NCBI GenBank assembly: GCA_028335825.1
Contig: JAIOKI010000015.1
Span: forward strand, 124,001-188,000
Direction of reading: 5' to 3'
DNA from: Nosema muscidifuracis
Lineage: Eukaryota; Microsporidia; Nosematidae
DNA length: 64,000 nt
Both the position numbers and the translations under genes were made by a program. How positions within the stretch are numbered: position 1 is the first letter of the stretch; every line of letters starts with the position of its first letter. Positions 9,430 to 19,520 of the stretch are shown one piece after another. Below the pieces are notes generated by a model. That model was given only the letters and a program-made list of their open reading frames with translations, searched no databases and was not told the DNA's origin.

Positions 9430-9873
9430 TTAACTTAATTTCTTCTTTCTTACCTCTTCAGGTGCATTAATATTCTCTCTTTTATAAAACTCTTGTAATA
9501 TTTCATAACATTTAGAATCATTTAAATTAAATAACCAATCATTATTAGATGATTCTATTACAGTAGTCCCACCAAATCTCTCATTTTTACATCCATAATA
9601 AACAGTACAATTTAATCTACTAAGAATATTAAGACACATAACACAAGGTTCACATGTAATATAGAATACTAAAGAATCTAAGGAATCTTTAACTAATAGT
9701 TTTAAAGCATTGAGTTCTGCATGAGCTAGAGGTGTATGTAATTTATTAGTCATATTATGAGATCTACTAATAATTACATTATTCTTTACTATGACACATC
9801 CTACAGGTACTTCATGTTCTTGATATGCTAAGAGAGCTTGATTATATGCTTGTTTTAAAAAAAAATTATGCAT
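9430..9873 (-). CDS. TAD2: tRNA adenosine deaminase catalytic subunit (Tad2/ADAT2)
   Basis: A cytidine/adenosine deaminase fold of 147 residues. The zinc and proton-shuttle motif HAE is at 51-53 and PCVMC at 76-80, with NMTNKLHTPLAHAE typical of the tRNA A34 deaminase family. With a Tad3 partner (not in this window) it converts wobble adenosine to inosine. The length is close to a minimal Tad2. The ATG at 9873 is preceded by CCC (CCCTTGAAATG). The start codon and signal form the first unit of a 69 bp tandem triplication that continues upstream, so extra ATG copies lie in the 5' region. A guanine or cytosine deaminase is less likely given the NMT...HTPLAHAEL context. Confidence 0.9.
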   Translation of the reverse strand: MHNFFLKQAYNQALLAYQEHEVPVGCVIVKNNVIISRSHNMTNKLHTPLAHAELNALKLLVKDSLDSLVFYITCEPCVMCLNILSRLNCTVYYGCKNERFGGTTVIESSNNDWLFNLNDSKCYEILQEFYKRENINAPEEVRKKKLS

Positions 9874-10062
9874 TTCAAGGGTGGTAGAATATTTCTTAGC
9901 ATAAAAAGTGATAACATAAATTTAATAAATAAAATTATGCATTTCAAAGGTGGTAGAATAATTCTTAGCATAAAAAGTGATAATATAAATTTAATAAATA
10001 AAATTATGCATTTCAAGGGTGGTAGAATATTTCTTAGCATAAAAAGTGATAAATTTAATAGA
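9862..10062. repeat. 69 bp unit in three tandem copies containing the Tad2 start
   Basis: Copies begin at 9862, 9931 and 10000. The first holds the real Tad2 ATG and its CCC signal. The third keeps the same CCC, while the second has CCT. In copies 2 and 3 the ATG opens only a six-codon frame (MHNFIY then stop), which would act as a short upstream ORF if transcribed. The open frames of 61 and 71 codons over this block are repeat artefacts. Confidence 0.9.
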
Positions 10063-11077
10063 TCTTTTCTATTTAAAATATGAATTGATTTTATATAAAT
10101 GTTAATAGATCTTTTATATTTAGATTATTAAATTGATTTTATATTAATTTGATAGATAAATATAAGATAATTCTCTAATAAAAAATATTTTTATTATAAT
10201 TTATGATAGAAAAAAATGTTTTAATTAGTTATCATTTATATATTTCATTAAAAAGAATTTTAGTGTTCACTTATTTATAAAAATATTTAAGAAATGATAA
10301 AGCTATAAATAGAAATTAATAATTTATCATAAAAATATAAAATTTAAAAAATGAATGTACAAGACTGAATCTTATAAAAAATTTATATCAATATTTTTTA
10401 ATATAATGAAATAAGAAATTAATTAGATTTTAGAATTGTAGATAAAATACTTATAATATAAATTAAATAACTAGTTAATAATTTATTAAATATCATAATA
10501 GGAAACTTAAATAAAAATTAATAATTAGATTAGTGTTGAAGTCTTAATAAAATAAAATAATTTTATAAACCCACATTTATTTTCTTAAAATCTGTTAATA
10601 TAAAAGAATATTCTTACTTTAATTATAAATCTGTATATATTTTAATATAAAAGAATATTTCTTATTTTGATATTTATATTATTAAAAAATTAATTAATGA
10701 CACTTGAAGAAGAATATAAAGGCTAGAATATTTTTAAAAAGATCAATATTTTAAAAAGTTATGTTATATATTTTTAAAAAAGATCAATATTTTAAAAAGT
10801 TATGTTATATATTTTAAAAGTTACATATTTTAAAAAAACATATGTCATAAATTTATAATAAATTATTTAATTATTTATTTATAATATAAAGTTATAAATA
10901 TATAACATAAACTTATAAATATATAATAAAAACTTATATATTTATAATATAAATATATAAACTTATATATAAAAATAATGATCTACAATTTGTTTATTCA
11001 AAAATAAATTATAACATCATTTTTTAATTAATTACAACATCTTTTTTAATTAATTATGTTTTTGGATTTATCCCCTT
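10063..11077. other. AT-rich spacer without genes
   Basis: About 1 kb of A/T-dominated sequence with no credible ORF on either strand. A unit of about 43 bp containing aaaaagatcaatattttaaa is duplicated near 10736-10815. Runs of ataaacttataaatata follow near 10880-10970. The last bases hold the CCCC signal of the next gene. Confidence 0.6.
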
Positions 11078-11782
11078 ATGATTTATTTATTTATATCAGA
11101 AATAAGTTGTAATAAATTACTTATACAACAAGTAATAGAACATATGGATAGTGTTATAAGAAGTAACTTAATTATTGCATCTCTTATTCTTTTATTTAGT
11201 CTTATTATTTTAACAAGGGGTATTCAATATAAATTTTTATGTATCTCAGCTTTGATAGCTTTACTTTTTTCTAGTACTCAGGAAATATTATATAATTCTA
11301 TAGATAATGAAACATATCGTAGTTATTTTATCTATATAACTACTCATAAATATCTTCCTATTCTTGTACTATGTTTTATAACTTATTTTTTTCTTAAGAT
11401 TTTTGATATTCTTATTTATATGCTTTATCTTTATTTATTATTTACTTTATATGATATTATTATAATTCTAAATGAGAATAGAATAGAAATGGTTATTATT
11501 AATACAATTCTTATATTATTAGCTTTTATAGCATATCTATTAGTAGATAATACTAAAGAAATTATATTAGCAGGTTTATTTAGTTTATTTGGATCTTTTG
11601 GAATACTTTTAAGTTGTCAATATATTTTTAGTATAGATTTTGGATTCATTGAAATATATAAATCTTTTCTAATGGGTAATTGGAATAAATATTCTATCAA
11701 ATCACTTTATGCTCAAACATTGATTTGTATATTTGGTACTATTGTTCAGATCTCTAACAAGTTTTATAAGTCTTCTAATTAA
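11078..11782 (+). CDS. Multi-pass membrane protein, unknown
   Basis: A 234-residue protein made almost entirely of hydrophobic helices. About seven segments are likely, including residues 30-47, 51-66, 90-107, 111-130, 136-155, 160-180 and 212-227. Short charged loops lie between them. The seven-helix pattern recalls TMEM198/DUF4203-like proteins, but no diagnostic motif supports this. The start is strong: CCCCTTATG. The gene lies between two long AT-rich spacers and reads toward Yop1. It is real by length, start signal and codon use; its function is unknown. Confidence 0.75.
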   Translation: MIYLFISEISCNKLLIQQVIEHMDSVIRSNLIIASLILLFSLIILTRGIQYKFLCISALIALLFSSTQEILYNSIDNETYRSYFIYITTHKYLPILVLCFITYFFLKIFDILIYMLYLYLLFTLYDIIIILNENRIEMVIINTILILLAFIAYLLVDNTKEIILAGLFSLFGSFGILLSCQYIFSIDFGFIEIYKSFLMGNWNKYSIKSLYAQTLICIFGTIVQISNKFYKSSN

Positions 11783-12139
11783 AAGAGTATTATTTTTTAT
11801 AATATTAATAATAGTTTCTTCTTAATAATATTATCTTAATAATATCAATAATATTATCTTCTTTATATTAATAATATTTTTTTTATAGTACTTTCTTCTT
11901 TATATCAATAACATTAACTTCTTTTCTATAACATTTCCTTTTTTTTTATATTTCCTTCTTTATAACACTGCCTTTTTTTACTACTTCCTAATTAATAACA
12001 CTTCTTTCTCTTTTTATTACTTCCTTCTTTATATTAATAACACTTCCTTCTTTTCCTATCATTAAGGTAATTTTTCTTATTCATCAAAAAATGAAACATA
12101 ACATAATAAAATATAAAAAATATTACCCTAAACAACAAA
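11783..12139. other. Spacer with pyrimidine-rich strand and degenerate repeats
   Basis: No gene is visible. The plus strand is rich in C and T, with repeated variants of cttcttt followed by ataatatta-like and aacactt-like blocks, suggesting a decayed short tandem array. A CCC lies about 13 bases before the Yop1 ATG. Confidence 0.5.
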
Positions 12140-12655
12140 ATGGAAAATATTAAAAACATTTCATCTAGATTTCCTATCTTAAATAAGATAGAAAAAGATT
12201 ACAAGATACCTAAAGAATATACATTGCTTGGTGGAATACTTCTAATAATAATTGTGATAATGTCTACTTCAATGGGTCCAATTATAACATCTCTTATTGG
12301 TGTTGTTATTCCTTTAAAAGAAACTCTTGTTGTACTTAAGCAGGTTAATCCTAATAAAGAAGAAATTCGTCATCTTCTAATCTTCTGGTTAGTATTTGGT
12401 ATATTAACATCTTTGGATGCATACTCAAGATTTATAATCTCATTTATTCCTCTATTCTATACGATAAAATTCTTTGTTCTGTTATACATTGGTCCTTATA
12501 AATTTAGAGGTACTAAATTTATTTATGATAGCTTTATAAGTCGTGTACCTGAAGAATGGTATTTAAGTAATAATGGAATAGATAATGCTATTAAACAGGC
12601 TAGTGAGGTTGTAAAAGAGACTAGTAAAAAAATACAAGAAAAGAAGAATGAATAA
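12140..12655 (+). CDS. YOP1: Yop1/REEP (TB2/DP1/HVA22) ER-shaping protein
   Basis: This family inserts hydrophobic hairpins into ER tubules and stabilises membrane curvature. The 171 residues show two hydrophobic hairpin regions (about 28-55 and 78-120). The HVA22 hallmark layout is present: VIPLKETLVVL, then EEIRHLLIFWLVFGILT, then FFVLLYIGPYKFRGTKFIYD. The C-terminal 30 residues are charged and probably form an amphipathic helix. The length matches yeast Yop1 (180). The stop lies inside AATAAA (12651-12656). Together with Sec12, Yif1 and Arv1 elsewhere in the window it belongs to the early secretory pathway, but the genes are not linked. Confidence 0.85.
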   Translation: MENIKNISSRFPILNKIEKDYKIPKEYTLLGGILLIIIVIMSTSMGPIITSLIGVVIPLKETLVVLKQVNPNKEEIRHLLIFWLVFGILTSLDAYSRFIISFIPLFYTIKFFVLLYIGPYKFRGTKFIYDSFISRVPEEWYLSNNGIDNAIKQASEVVKETSKKIQEKKNE

Positions 12656-12953
12656 ATCTAGTATGTATTAATTTTTTAAATTTATTTATAGATAATTTAT
12701 GCAGTTTTTATGTATAGATAATTTATTTATATATAATTTATGCATTTTTATGTATAGAAGATTTGTGAATAGATAATATATGCAATTTTTATTCTATCAA
12801 TTTATATGTATACATTTTTATCTATCCATTTTTATGTATACATTTTTATTCTATCCATTTTTATCTATACATTTTTATCTATCCATTGCATACAATATTT
12901 TTTAATTGGTCAATTTCAAAACAAATTCATAAATTTTCAAAATTATTCTATCT

Positions 12954-13457
12954 ATGAATAATCTCACTAAATATTACAAGATACTTCATTCAATTCATTA
13001 CGAATCTATAAAAAAATCCAAGATACATGTACTATCCAATGCAAGGGATATAGAATCAATACAACCTTTAATTATTAATTATATAAATAGAGATAAAATA
13101 ATTTATTCAGATAATTATAAAAATATTCAGAAAAGACTTATTGAAAAAGTTAAAGATTTTTTATACAATAAATCAAGAGATTTTGATAATTTATTTTTTT
13201 ATATAAAAAGTTGTAATAAAGAATTATATGATATTAAGAATGATATATTAAATATGAATATATCTATAAATGAACAGTATATTATTAATAAAAGAGTAAT
13301 AATTATTATAAATAATTATATAAAAAAAAATCTTTTAATTAATTCTTATTTGAAGGATCTAGAAATAATTTTAAAGAAAAATATTTTAAAAGATATTGAA
13401 ATTATTGAAGTTGATGAGATAAAAAGAAGAATTCATAATTTTTTAAGTATAATTTGA
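12954..13457 (+). CDS. Hypothetical helical protein
   Basis: A 167-residue protein rich in Ile, Asn and Lys, predicted by eye to be mainly alpha-helical, with possible coiled-coil stretches at about residues 55-125. There is no membrane segment, signal peptide or recognisable motif. The ATG has no CCC signal. The length and continuous frame favour a real gene, but the extreme AT bias makes confidence moderate. I do not recognise its family. Confidence 0.55.
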   Translation: MNNLTKYYKILHSIHYESIKKSKIHVLSNARDIESIQPLIINYINRDKIIYSDNYKNIQKRLIEKVKDFLYNKSRDFDNLFFYIKSCNKELYDIKNDILNMNISINEQYIINKRVIIIINNYIKKNLLINSYLKDLEIILKKNILKDIEIIEVDEIKRRIHNFLSII

Positions 13458-13680
13458 ATATTTTAAAGTATTATAAAAAATAATTTATTGATGTATTATA
13501 AAAAATAATAGAGTATAATTTATTGATGTATTACAAAAAATAATAGAGTATAATTTATTGATGTATTATAAAGAATAATAGAGTATATTTTATAAGATAT
13601 ATTCTAAAGTATTATAAAATATAATATAAAATATATTAATCTATTAATAATATATTAATAATTACATTATTAAATATAAT

Positions 13681-14883
13681 TTAATGTATATTAAGATAAA
13701 TATCATATCCCTCTTTACTTTCATCAGTAATAAGTTCATTCTCATCTATCTCTATTTCTATATCAAATAATATTTTTTGATATACTAAAATCTTCCATAA
13801 ATAAACTTGTACATAATTATCATAATCAAATGATCTTATAATAATTTCTTTATAAAATTTTGGATCTATAAAAAGATTTTTAGTAAATTTCATATTTTGA
13901 ATAATTTTAAAATATCTTGAAAAATGAAATTCACCAATAGAAAGTAAAATAGAATCTGGATTAATTTCTTTTATATTATGAAAATCTTGTTTTTTTATTG
14001 GTGGTTCTTGTTTTATATTAAATTCTTTTGTATTATAAAAATCTTGTTTTTTTATTGGAGATTCTTGTTTTATATTAACTTCTTTTATATTAATTTCTTT
14101 TATATTATAAAAATCTTGTTTTTTTATTGGAGATTCTTCTTTTTTTATTGGAGATTCTTGTTTTATATTAACTTCTTTTTTTATTAAATCAGAGGATCTT
14201 GTTGATTCTTCTTTAATTATTTCTAAAGGAGGTTTATTTATATTAATTTCATCTATTAAATTATTCTTAACTGCCTTATTAAAATTCTTAATTAAAAAAT
14301 CTATATTTTTACTTTTAAATTTACTTACTTTTATAAATCTAAGAATATCATCTGAATTTCTTTTATATTTATTTATAAATGTTTTTACATAGAATTTTAT
14401 ATTTCCACGAACTTCATTAATAAAATGAATATCTGATTCCATATCAAATGAAATAGTAGAAGCTATATAATTTAAATTATTCAAATCACTTCTATCACTT
14501 TTATGATACATAATAAATCCAAGTGATGATTGATTCTCTTTAAAATAATAATGATCTAATGGTATTTTAATAATTCCATGTCTTAATAGATTTATAATTA
14601 ATGTATCTATATTAGCATTATAATCAAGAAGAAGTATAACTATTGTATTTAAATTATCTTGTATAACTGAATTAAGTTTTTTATATTTAAATTTAATTAA
14701 ATATTTTATATCTGTTATCATTTTACTAAAATAATTTATAACAAGTTTTGATAAAATATTTGATGAAGGATTTCTTAAAAGTTTAAGAAATAAATCTGTA
14801 TAAGTTGATGAAGAATATAAAGATATTATTATAGAATCAACATCTATTTCATTTTTTAAAATATCTATTTTTATTTTATCCAT
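13681..14883 (-). CDS. Hypothetical protein with Lys/Glu-rich internal repeats
   Basis: A 400-residue protein. The N-terminal 220 residues look like a helical, possibly ordered domain. Residues about 225-305 consist of imperfect repeats built from INIKEVNIKQESPIKKQDF and shorter variants. A further ordered segment of about 95 residues follows. The start is supported by CCC in gene orientation, about 7 bases upstream (CCCTATTCAATG). The repeats leave antisense frames open, which are artefacts. No family is recognised. The next gene downstream on the same strand (15305-16642) has a similar architecture but no clear sequence similarity. Confidence 0.7.
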   Translation of the reverse strand: MDKIKIDILKNEIDVDSIIISLYSSSTYTDLFLKLLRNPSSNILSKLVINYFSKMITDIKYLIKFKYKKLNSVIQDNLNTIVILLLDYNANIDTLIINLLRHGIIKIPLDHYYFKENQSSLGFIMYHKSDRSDLNNLNYIASTISFDMESDIHFINEVRGNIKFYVKTFINKYKRNSDDILRFIKVSKFKSKNIDFLIKNFNKAVKNNLIDEININKPPLEIIKEESTRSSDLIKKEVNIKQESPIKKEESPIKKQDFYNIKEINIKEVNIKQESPIKKQDFYNTKEFNIKQEPPIKKQDFHNIKEINPDSILLSIGEFHFSRYFKIIQNMKFTKNLFIDPKFYKEIIIRSFDYDNYVQVYLWKILVYQKILFDIEIEIDENELITDESKEGYDIYLNIH

Positions 14884-15207
14884 TGAATAGGGTTAAAAAA
14901 TCTTATTATAAATTTTAAATATTTCTTATTATATTTATTAGAAATTTCTTATTATATATTTATTTGAAATTTCTTATTTAATATTTCTTATCATATTTAT
15001 TTAAAATTTCTATTATATTTATTTAAAATATGAAACTCTTATTTTGTCAATTTAAAGGGTTGAATATTTCTTATTAAATCTACATAACAAATTAATTTAT
15101 CATAGGGTATTGAAAAATTTCTTATTAAAAATTCATTAAATATTTCTTATTATAAATTTATTAGAAATTTCTTATTAAATATTTCTTATTATATTAATTA
15201 AAAATCT
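14884..15207. other. AT-rich spacer
   Basis: No gene is visible. Short degenerate repeats of tttcttattatatttatttaaaa-type sequence run through it. It contains the CCC signal for the upstream minus-strand gene at its left edge. Confidence 0.5.
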
Positions 15208-15357
15208 CATTCCTTATCTGTACTTGTTAATTGTTTTATTAAATTTTCTAATTCTTCATTTCTTATCTCTACTTGTTAATTGTTTTATTAAATTTTCTAA
15301 TTCTTCATTCCTTATCTGTACTTGTTAATTGTTTTATTAAATTTTCTAATTCTTCAT
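15208..15357. repeat. 49 bp unit in three copies at a gene 3' end
   Basis: Units start at 15208, 15257 and 15306. The last copy is the C-terminal coding end and stop of the minus-strand gene at 15305-16642. The two others lie beyond the stop, with a few substitutions. Each copy still encodes a version of NLIKQLTSTDKE followed by a stop in the same orientation. Confidence 0.9.
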
Positions 15358-16642
15358 TTCTTTTCTTTAATTCCATTTGTTCATTTTTTATAATTTCTTG
15401 AGCTTTTATATTTTCATTCTGTATAACTAAAAAATCGAAATAAGTTTCTTCTTTACAATAAACAGGTTTCTTTTCTTGATCCTCAATAATTATTGGTCCA
15501 TTACTAGGATATTTTTCTAATATAAAAGATAATTCTGTATCATAACATAATATTTTATCTATAATCTTATAAAGATTGTAATATTCTTTATAAACTAAAT
15601 TCTCAAACTTCTTTATATTTATATTATCTTTTTCATTAGATTTGAATACTTCATTAAATTTATATTTTGTAAATAATACTGTCATTAATTTATCTAATAA
15701 TTTGGTAGAACAATTTGGTAATTCTGTAATTAAATATGTAAAATCAATTAGAAGTATAAAATTTTCAACTTTTGTTGTATCAACAATTTTTCGTAATATT
15801 TTAAAAATTTGATCTTCATTTTTATCTCTATATTTAGAAATAACACATTTAAGTAAAAATTTATCTCTCTCTATTATAAGATTTATTTCTTCTTTACTTA
15901 ATATATTATCATTACTTGTGATATTTTCTTGTTCATTTTCTCCTTTAATTGTTATATTATCATTACTTAATATTATATTTTCTCCTTTACTTTTTATATT
16001 ATCTTGTTCATTTTCTCTTTTATTTAATATATTATTTTCTTTACTTGTTATATTTTCTTGTTCATTTTCTCCTTTACTTTTTATATTATCTTTACTTAAT
16101 ATTATATTATCTCCTTTACTTGTTATATTATCATTACTTAATATTATATTATCTTGATCTTTTTCTCCTTTACTTGCTATATTTTCTTGATCATTTTCTC
16201 CTTTATTTAATATATTATTTTCTTTACTTTTTATATTATCTTGATCAATTTCTCCTTTACTTGTTAAATTAACATTACTTAATGTTATATTTTCTCCTTT
16301 ACTTGTTATATTTTCTTGTTCATTTTCTCCTTTACTTTTTATATTTTCTCCTTTACTTGTTATATTATCTTGATCATTTTCTATTAATTTTATCCATACA
16401 CTAAATCTTAATTGATCTTTCATATATTTAATTTTATCTCGAACTTCTTTTTTAATAACAGGTTGTTTTGCTAAAAAAGTTGCCCAAAATTCCCAAATAT
16501 CTTTCTCCTCAACACAAGATTGTGTACAATGTTTTTTATTGCATATTTGTTTTTTATATACCTTAGATGGATATTGTACATTTTCACTATGTCGTGGTGT
16601 ATTTTTACCAAGTATTAATTTATCCAAGAAATCCATATGCAT
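15305..16642 (-). CDS. Hypothetical protein with Ser-Lys-Gly-Glu-Asn repeats
   Basis: A 445-residue protein. The first 90 or so residues contain Cys/His (ICNKKHCTQSC) and tryptophan (WEFWATF) positions that could be structured. Residues about 88-250 are low-complexity repeats of NITSKGEN, NIKSKGEN and DQDNI type. The C-terminal 190 residues are helical and end in a coiled coil. The ATG has no clear CCC signal; a second in-frame ATG lies two codons later. Its 3' end is triplicated downstream. No family is recognised. Confidence 0.65.
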   Translation of the reverse strand: MHMDFLDKLILGKNTPRHSENVQYPSKVYKKQICNKKHCTQSCVEEKDIWEFWATFLAKQPVIKKEVRDKIKYMKDQLRFSVWIKLIENDQDNITSKGENIKSKGENEQENITSKGENITLSNVNLTSKGEIDQDNIKSKENNILNKGENDQENIASKGEKDQDNIILSNDNITSKGDNIILSKDNIKSKGENEQENITSKENNILNKRENEQDNIKSKGENIILSNDNITIKGENEQENITSNDNILSKEEINLIIERDKFLLKCVISKYRDKNEDQIFKILRKIVDTTKVENFILLIDFTYLITELPNCSTKLLDKLMTVLFTKYKFNEVFKSNEKDNINIKKFENLVYKEYYNLYKIIDKILCYDTELSFILEKYPSNGPIIIEDQEKKPVYCKEETYFDFLVIQNENIKAQEIIKNEQMELKKRNEELENLIKQLTSTDKE

Positions 16643-16734
16643 GAATATAAAAAATATTATAAAGATAAAAAGGAGTTAAAAATAAAAGATTAGTTAATTA
16701 ATTTAATTGGTTATTTAAATTTGATGATTTTTAA

Positions 16735-16900
16735 TATTTTATTAATAATATAATATTAATTTAATATCATTATTTTTATTAGTAATATTAATTTATTATC
16801 ATTATTTTTATTGGTAATATTAATTTAATATCATTTTATTAATAATTAATTTATTATCATTATTTTTATTAATAATTAAAATTTTATTTAATTTAAAAAT
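16735..16900. repeat. Degenerate short tandem repeat
   Basis: About four to five imperfect units of roughly 34 bp built from ttaatttattatcattatttttatt lie in the spacer between two minus-strand genes. Confidence 0.6.
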
Positions 16901-16938
16901 TAACATTACTAATAAAATAAATATTACAATTCTATATT

Positions 16939-17526
16939 TTAATTTACATATGCACTACGTATAACTTCCTTATACATTAAAACATTATCTGGATTACATC
17001 TATACGGAAAATTTTCTAATACATCATAAGGAATATCAATAGCAGCATATACTAATTCAACAACATCTCTTTGATTTAAATTATCACATTCTAAAAGTAA
17101 AATATTCATATTTCTGATAGATAAAGAAGCTCTTCTTTCATAATCTAATCTAAAAAATGGTGAATTAGGATCTATTAATTCCCTTTGTTGGATTAATGAA
17201 AGTATAGCTCCAATTTTGTAAAAAGGTGCTGGAAATTTGTAATCGTATTTTATTAAATTATGAAGCTCTCTTTCAAACTTAATAACGAAAGGATACGATA
17301 CTTGTGGTATTAGTTTATTAAATCCGTGATATTCTTCAGATTTAGATGCTACACTAAGGATTGTCATGTTGTAAATAAACTCGTCATGAATATTTTTTCC
17401 AAATATTTCGTGTGTTTCGTTTAATATATAAATTGATGTTGATCGTACAGCATCCGGAAGTTTTAGTTCGTAACTTAATTTAATAATACTTCTTCGTTTT
17501 TCTTTAAGACTTTTTGATATTGCCAT
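16939..17526 (-). CDS. Cyclin-like protein, transcriptional cyclin type
   Basis: A 195-residue protein resembling one cyclin box plus part of a second. LKEKRRSIIKLSYELKLP followed by RSTSIYILNE matches the first helices. ILSVASKSEEYHGF matches the cyclin LASKxEE block. FVIKFERELHNLIKYDYKFP matches the E..iL..L.Fd motif of cyclins C, K, L and T. Such cyclins activate CDKs that phosphorylate RNA polymerase II, and the overall shape favours a C/K/T/L-type over a mitotic cyclin. The start is supported by CCCTTTATG. The assignment rests on motif pattern only. Confidence 0.6.
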   Translation of the reverse strand: MAISKSLKEKRRSIIKLSYELKLPDAVRSTSIYILNETHEIFGKNIHDEFIYNMTILSVASKSEEYHGFNKLIPQVSYPFVIKFERELHNLIKYDYKFPAPFYKIGAILSLIQQRELIDPNSPFFRLDYERRASLSIRNMNILLLECDNLNQRDVVELVYAAIDIPYDVLENFPYRCNPDNVLMYKEVIRSAYVN

Positions 17527-17619
17527 AAAGGGTTAGAAAAAAATTCTTTAAGAATTTTTTTTAAACGAAACTGTATGAAAGAAAATTGATTTTCAAAAAA
17601 AAACATCTACAGATACTTT

Positions 17620-18798
17620 TTATTTAAGTAACTTTCTTAGATCACTATTTGGATCAGTAGCTTTCTTCATTACTTTACTAACAGCTAGTTCGAAATCTTC
17701 TTGTGTAACGTGCACTCTACGTTCTCTTAATGCAAACATTCCTGCTTCAGTACAGACAGCTTTAACTTCAGCACCAGAAGAACCTACTAATTTACTAGCA
17801 ATAACATCTAAATCGATACCTTTAGTTAAATTCATTTTTTTAGAATGTATTCTTAATATTTCAAGTCTTGCACTTTCTTTTGGTTGAGGAAATTCAATCT
17901 TTCTATCAATTCTTCCTGCTCTAAGAAGTGCAGAATCTAAAATATCAATTCTGTTTGTTGCCATTATCACTTTAATATTCTGTTGAGATTCAAATCCATC
18001 TAATTGATTAAGAAGTTCTAACATAGTTCTTTGTACTTCACTATCTCCACCTGAAGAAGAATCTGTTCTTGAAGATCCAATAGAATCAATTTCATCCATA
18101 AATATTATAGAAGGAGCATGTTCTCTAGCCATTACAAAAAGTTCCCTAACAAGTCTAGAACCTTCACCAATATATTTCTGTACTAATTCTGATCCAGATA
18201 CACGTATAAATTTGCATTTTGTATGGTGAGCTACTGCACGAGCTAAAAGAGTTTTACCTGTACCAGGAGGACCATATAATAAGACACCCTTTGGTTGAGC
18301 AATACCAAGATTTTCAAATAATTCTGGATGTTTAATAGGTAATTCTATAACTTCTTGTATTTCTTTTATTTGTTCATCTAATCCTCCAATCATATTATAA
18401 GTTGAGTCAGGTACTTTCTCTACCATCATTAATGATACAAGTGGATCAACTTTCAAAGGAAGAATCCTATGAACATCATAAGTATCACTTCTTAAAGCTA
18501 CACGTACTCCAGGTTTTAAATCATCATAATTAATATGTGGTTCAACTTTTACTAAATATTTACCATCAGGGTTTGTTTTTACAAGAACTTGACTATTTCC
18601 CATTTTTTCTGATACAGTACCCACATTACTACTAGGTTCTTGAACTATAGATATTTCATCACGAAGAAATCTTACATGTCTATTTAATTCTGCTCTTTCT
18701 TGTTCTAATTGTTCTAGTGTTTTCTTTTTCTTTGCTATTAATACTTCAATTTTATCAATTTCGTTTATATAAAAATCTTGGCAATATGAGATGGCCAT
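17620..18798 (-). CDS. RPT6: 26S proteasome regulatory ATPase subunit Rpt6
   Basis: One of six AAA+ ATPases in the proteasome base ring that unfold substrates and open the 20S gate. An N-terminal coiled coil (about 10-50) and OB domain precede the AAA module. Walker A is GPPGTGKT (176-183) and Walker B is IIFMDEID (231-238). The block [16 protein letters not shown] before the AAA domain and the long match through [19 protein letters not shown] are diagnostic of Rpt6/PSMC5. I chose the ATG at 18798, with CCC 6 bases upstream, rather than the longer frame opening with TTG at 18813. The protein is about 392 residues, normal for the family. Confidence 0.96.
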   Translation of the reverse strand: MAISYCQDFYINEIDKIEVLIAKKKKTLEQLEQERAELNRHVRFLRDEISIVQEPSSNVGTVSEKMGNSQVLVKTNPDGKYLVKVEPHINYDDLKPGVRVALRSDTYDVHRILPLKVDPLVSLMMVEKVPDSTYNMIGGLDEQIKEIQEVIELPIKHPELFENLGIAQPKGVLLYGPPGTGKTLLARAVAHHTKCKFIRVSGSELVQKYIGEGSRLVRELFVMAREHAPSIIFMDEIDSIGSSRTDSSSGGDSEVQRTMLELLNQLDGFESQQNIKVIMATNRIDILDSALLRAGRIDRKIEFPQPKESARLEILRIHSKKMNLTKGIDLDVIASKLVGSSGAEVKAVCTEAGMFALRERRVHVTQEDFELAVSKVMKKATDPNSDLRKLLK

Positions 18799-19090
18799 AA
18801 AAAGGGTAAACAAAAAAATTAAAAAATACTAATTTAGAGATTATATAATTCATATGTATATTATTATATTATCAAATAGATATAGTTAATCATCTAATAT
18901 GTATATAATTAAAATATGTACATAATTAATTATATTATAGATATATAATTAAAATAAATATATAACTAAAATAGATATATAATTAAAATATGCACATAAT
19001 TAATCATCTTATAGATATAACTAAAATAAATATATAATTAAAATAAATATATAACTAAAATAAATATATAACTAAAATATTTATCCCTTA

Positions 19091-19468
19091 ATGTATCTAA
19101 TATCTAAGAATAAAAAGATAGGAAAGATATACCAAGTACTTGACATAAATAAAGTAATAAGTCTTAATCCTTCTATACTTGCTATTCTTACATTTGGTCA
19201 TACAGAATATAATAAAATAGGTATACTAGGAAATTATAATAAAAGAATAATCTGTAATACAACAGATGAATTTATAAATACTCTTAAATATCTTATAAAT
19301 AATACAGAAGATTGTCTTATATACTCCCTTAGTACGATTACTATAACAGATAATGTTTATAAATGTATGCAAGTATTAAATTCAAAAGGTAGTGACATAT
19401 TCGTACATACATTTAGTAAAACAAGACTTTGGTTTGCAGATGTATTTTTGGATCAAGAAATGAGTTAA
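19091..19468 (+). CDS. Hypothetical small protein
   Basis: A 125-residue protein with alternating beta and alpha character and no membrane segment. CCCTTAATG at the start is a good microsporidian start signal and supports expression. It ends 52 bases before the Pso2 start, in the same direction. I recognise no family. Confidence 0.65.
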   Translation: MYLISKNKKIGKIYQVLDINKVISLNPSILAILTFGHTEYNKIGILGNYNKRIICNTTDEFINTLKYLINNTEDCLIYSLSTITITDNVYKCMQVLNSKGSDIFVHTFSKTRLWFADVFLDQEMS

Positions 19469-19520
19469 TTGTGATATAATTTGAAAAAAAATTCAATCAC
19501 CCTTAACTGAATATTTTCTC

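Noticed and set aside
9855-10083. Open frames of 61 and 71 codons on both strands
   Set aside because: They are produced by the 69 bp tandem repeat, whose length is a multiple of three, and have no start signal or family.
15918-16272. Hydrophobic plus-strand frames of 79 and 107 codons resembling membrane proteins
   Set aside because: They are antisense shadows of the Asn/Lys/Glu-rich repeat in the 445-residue gene.
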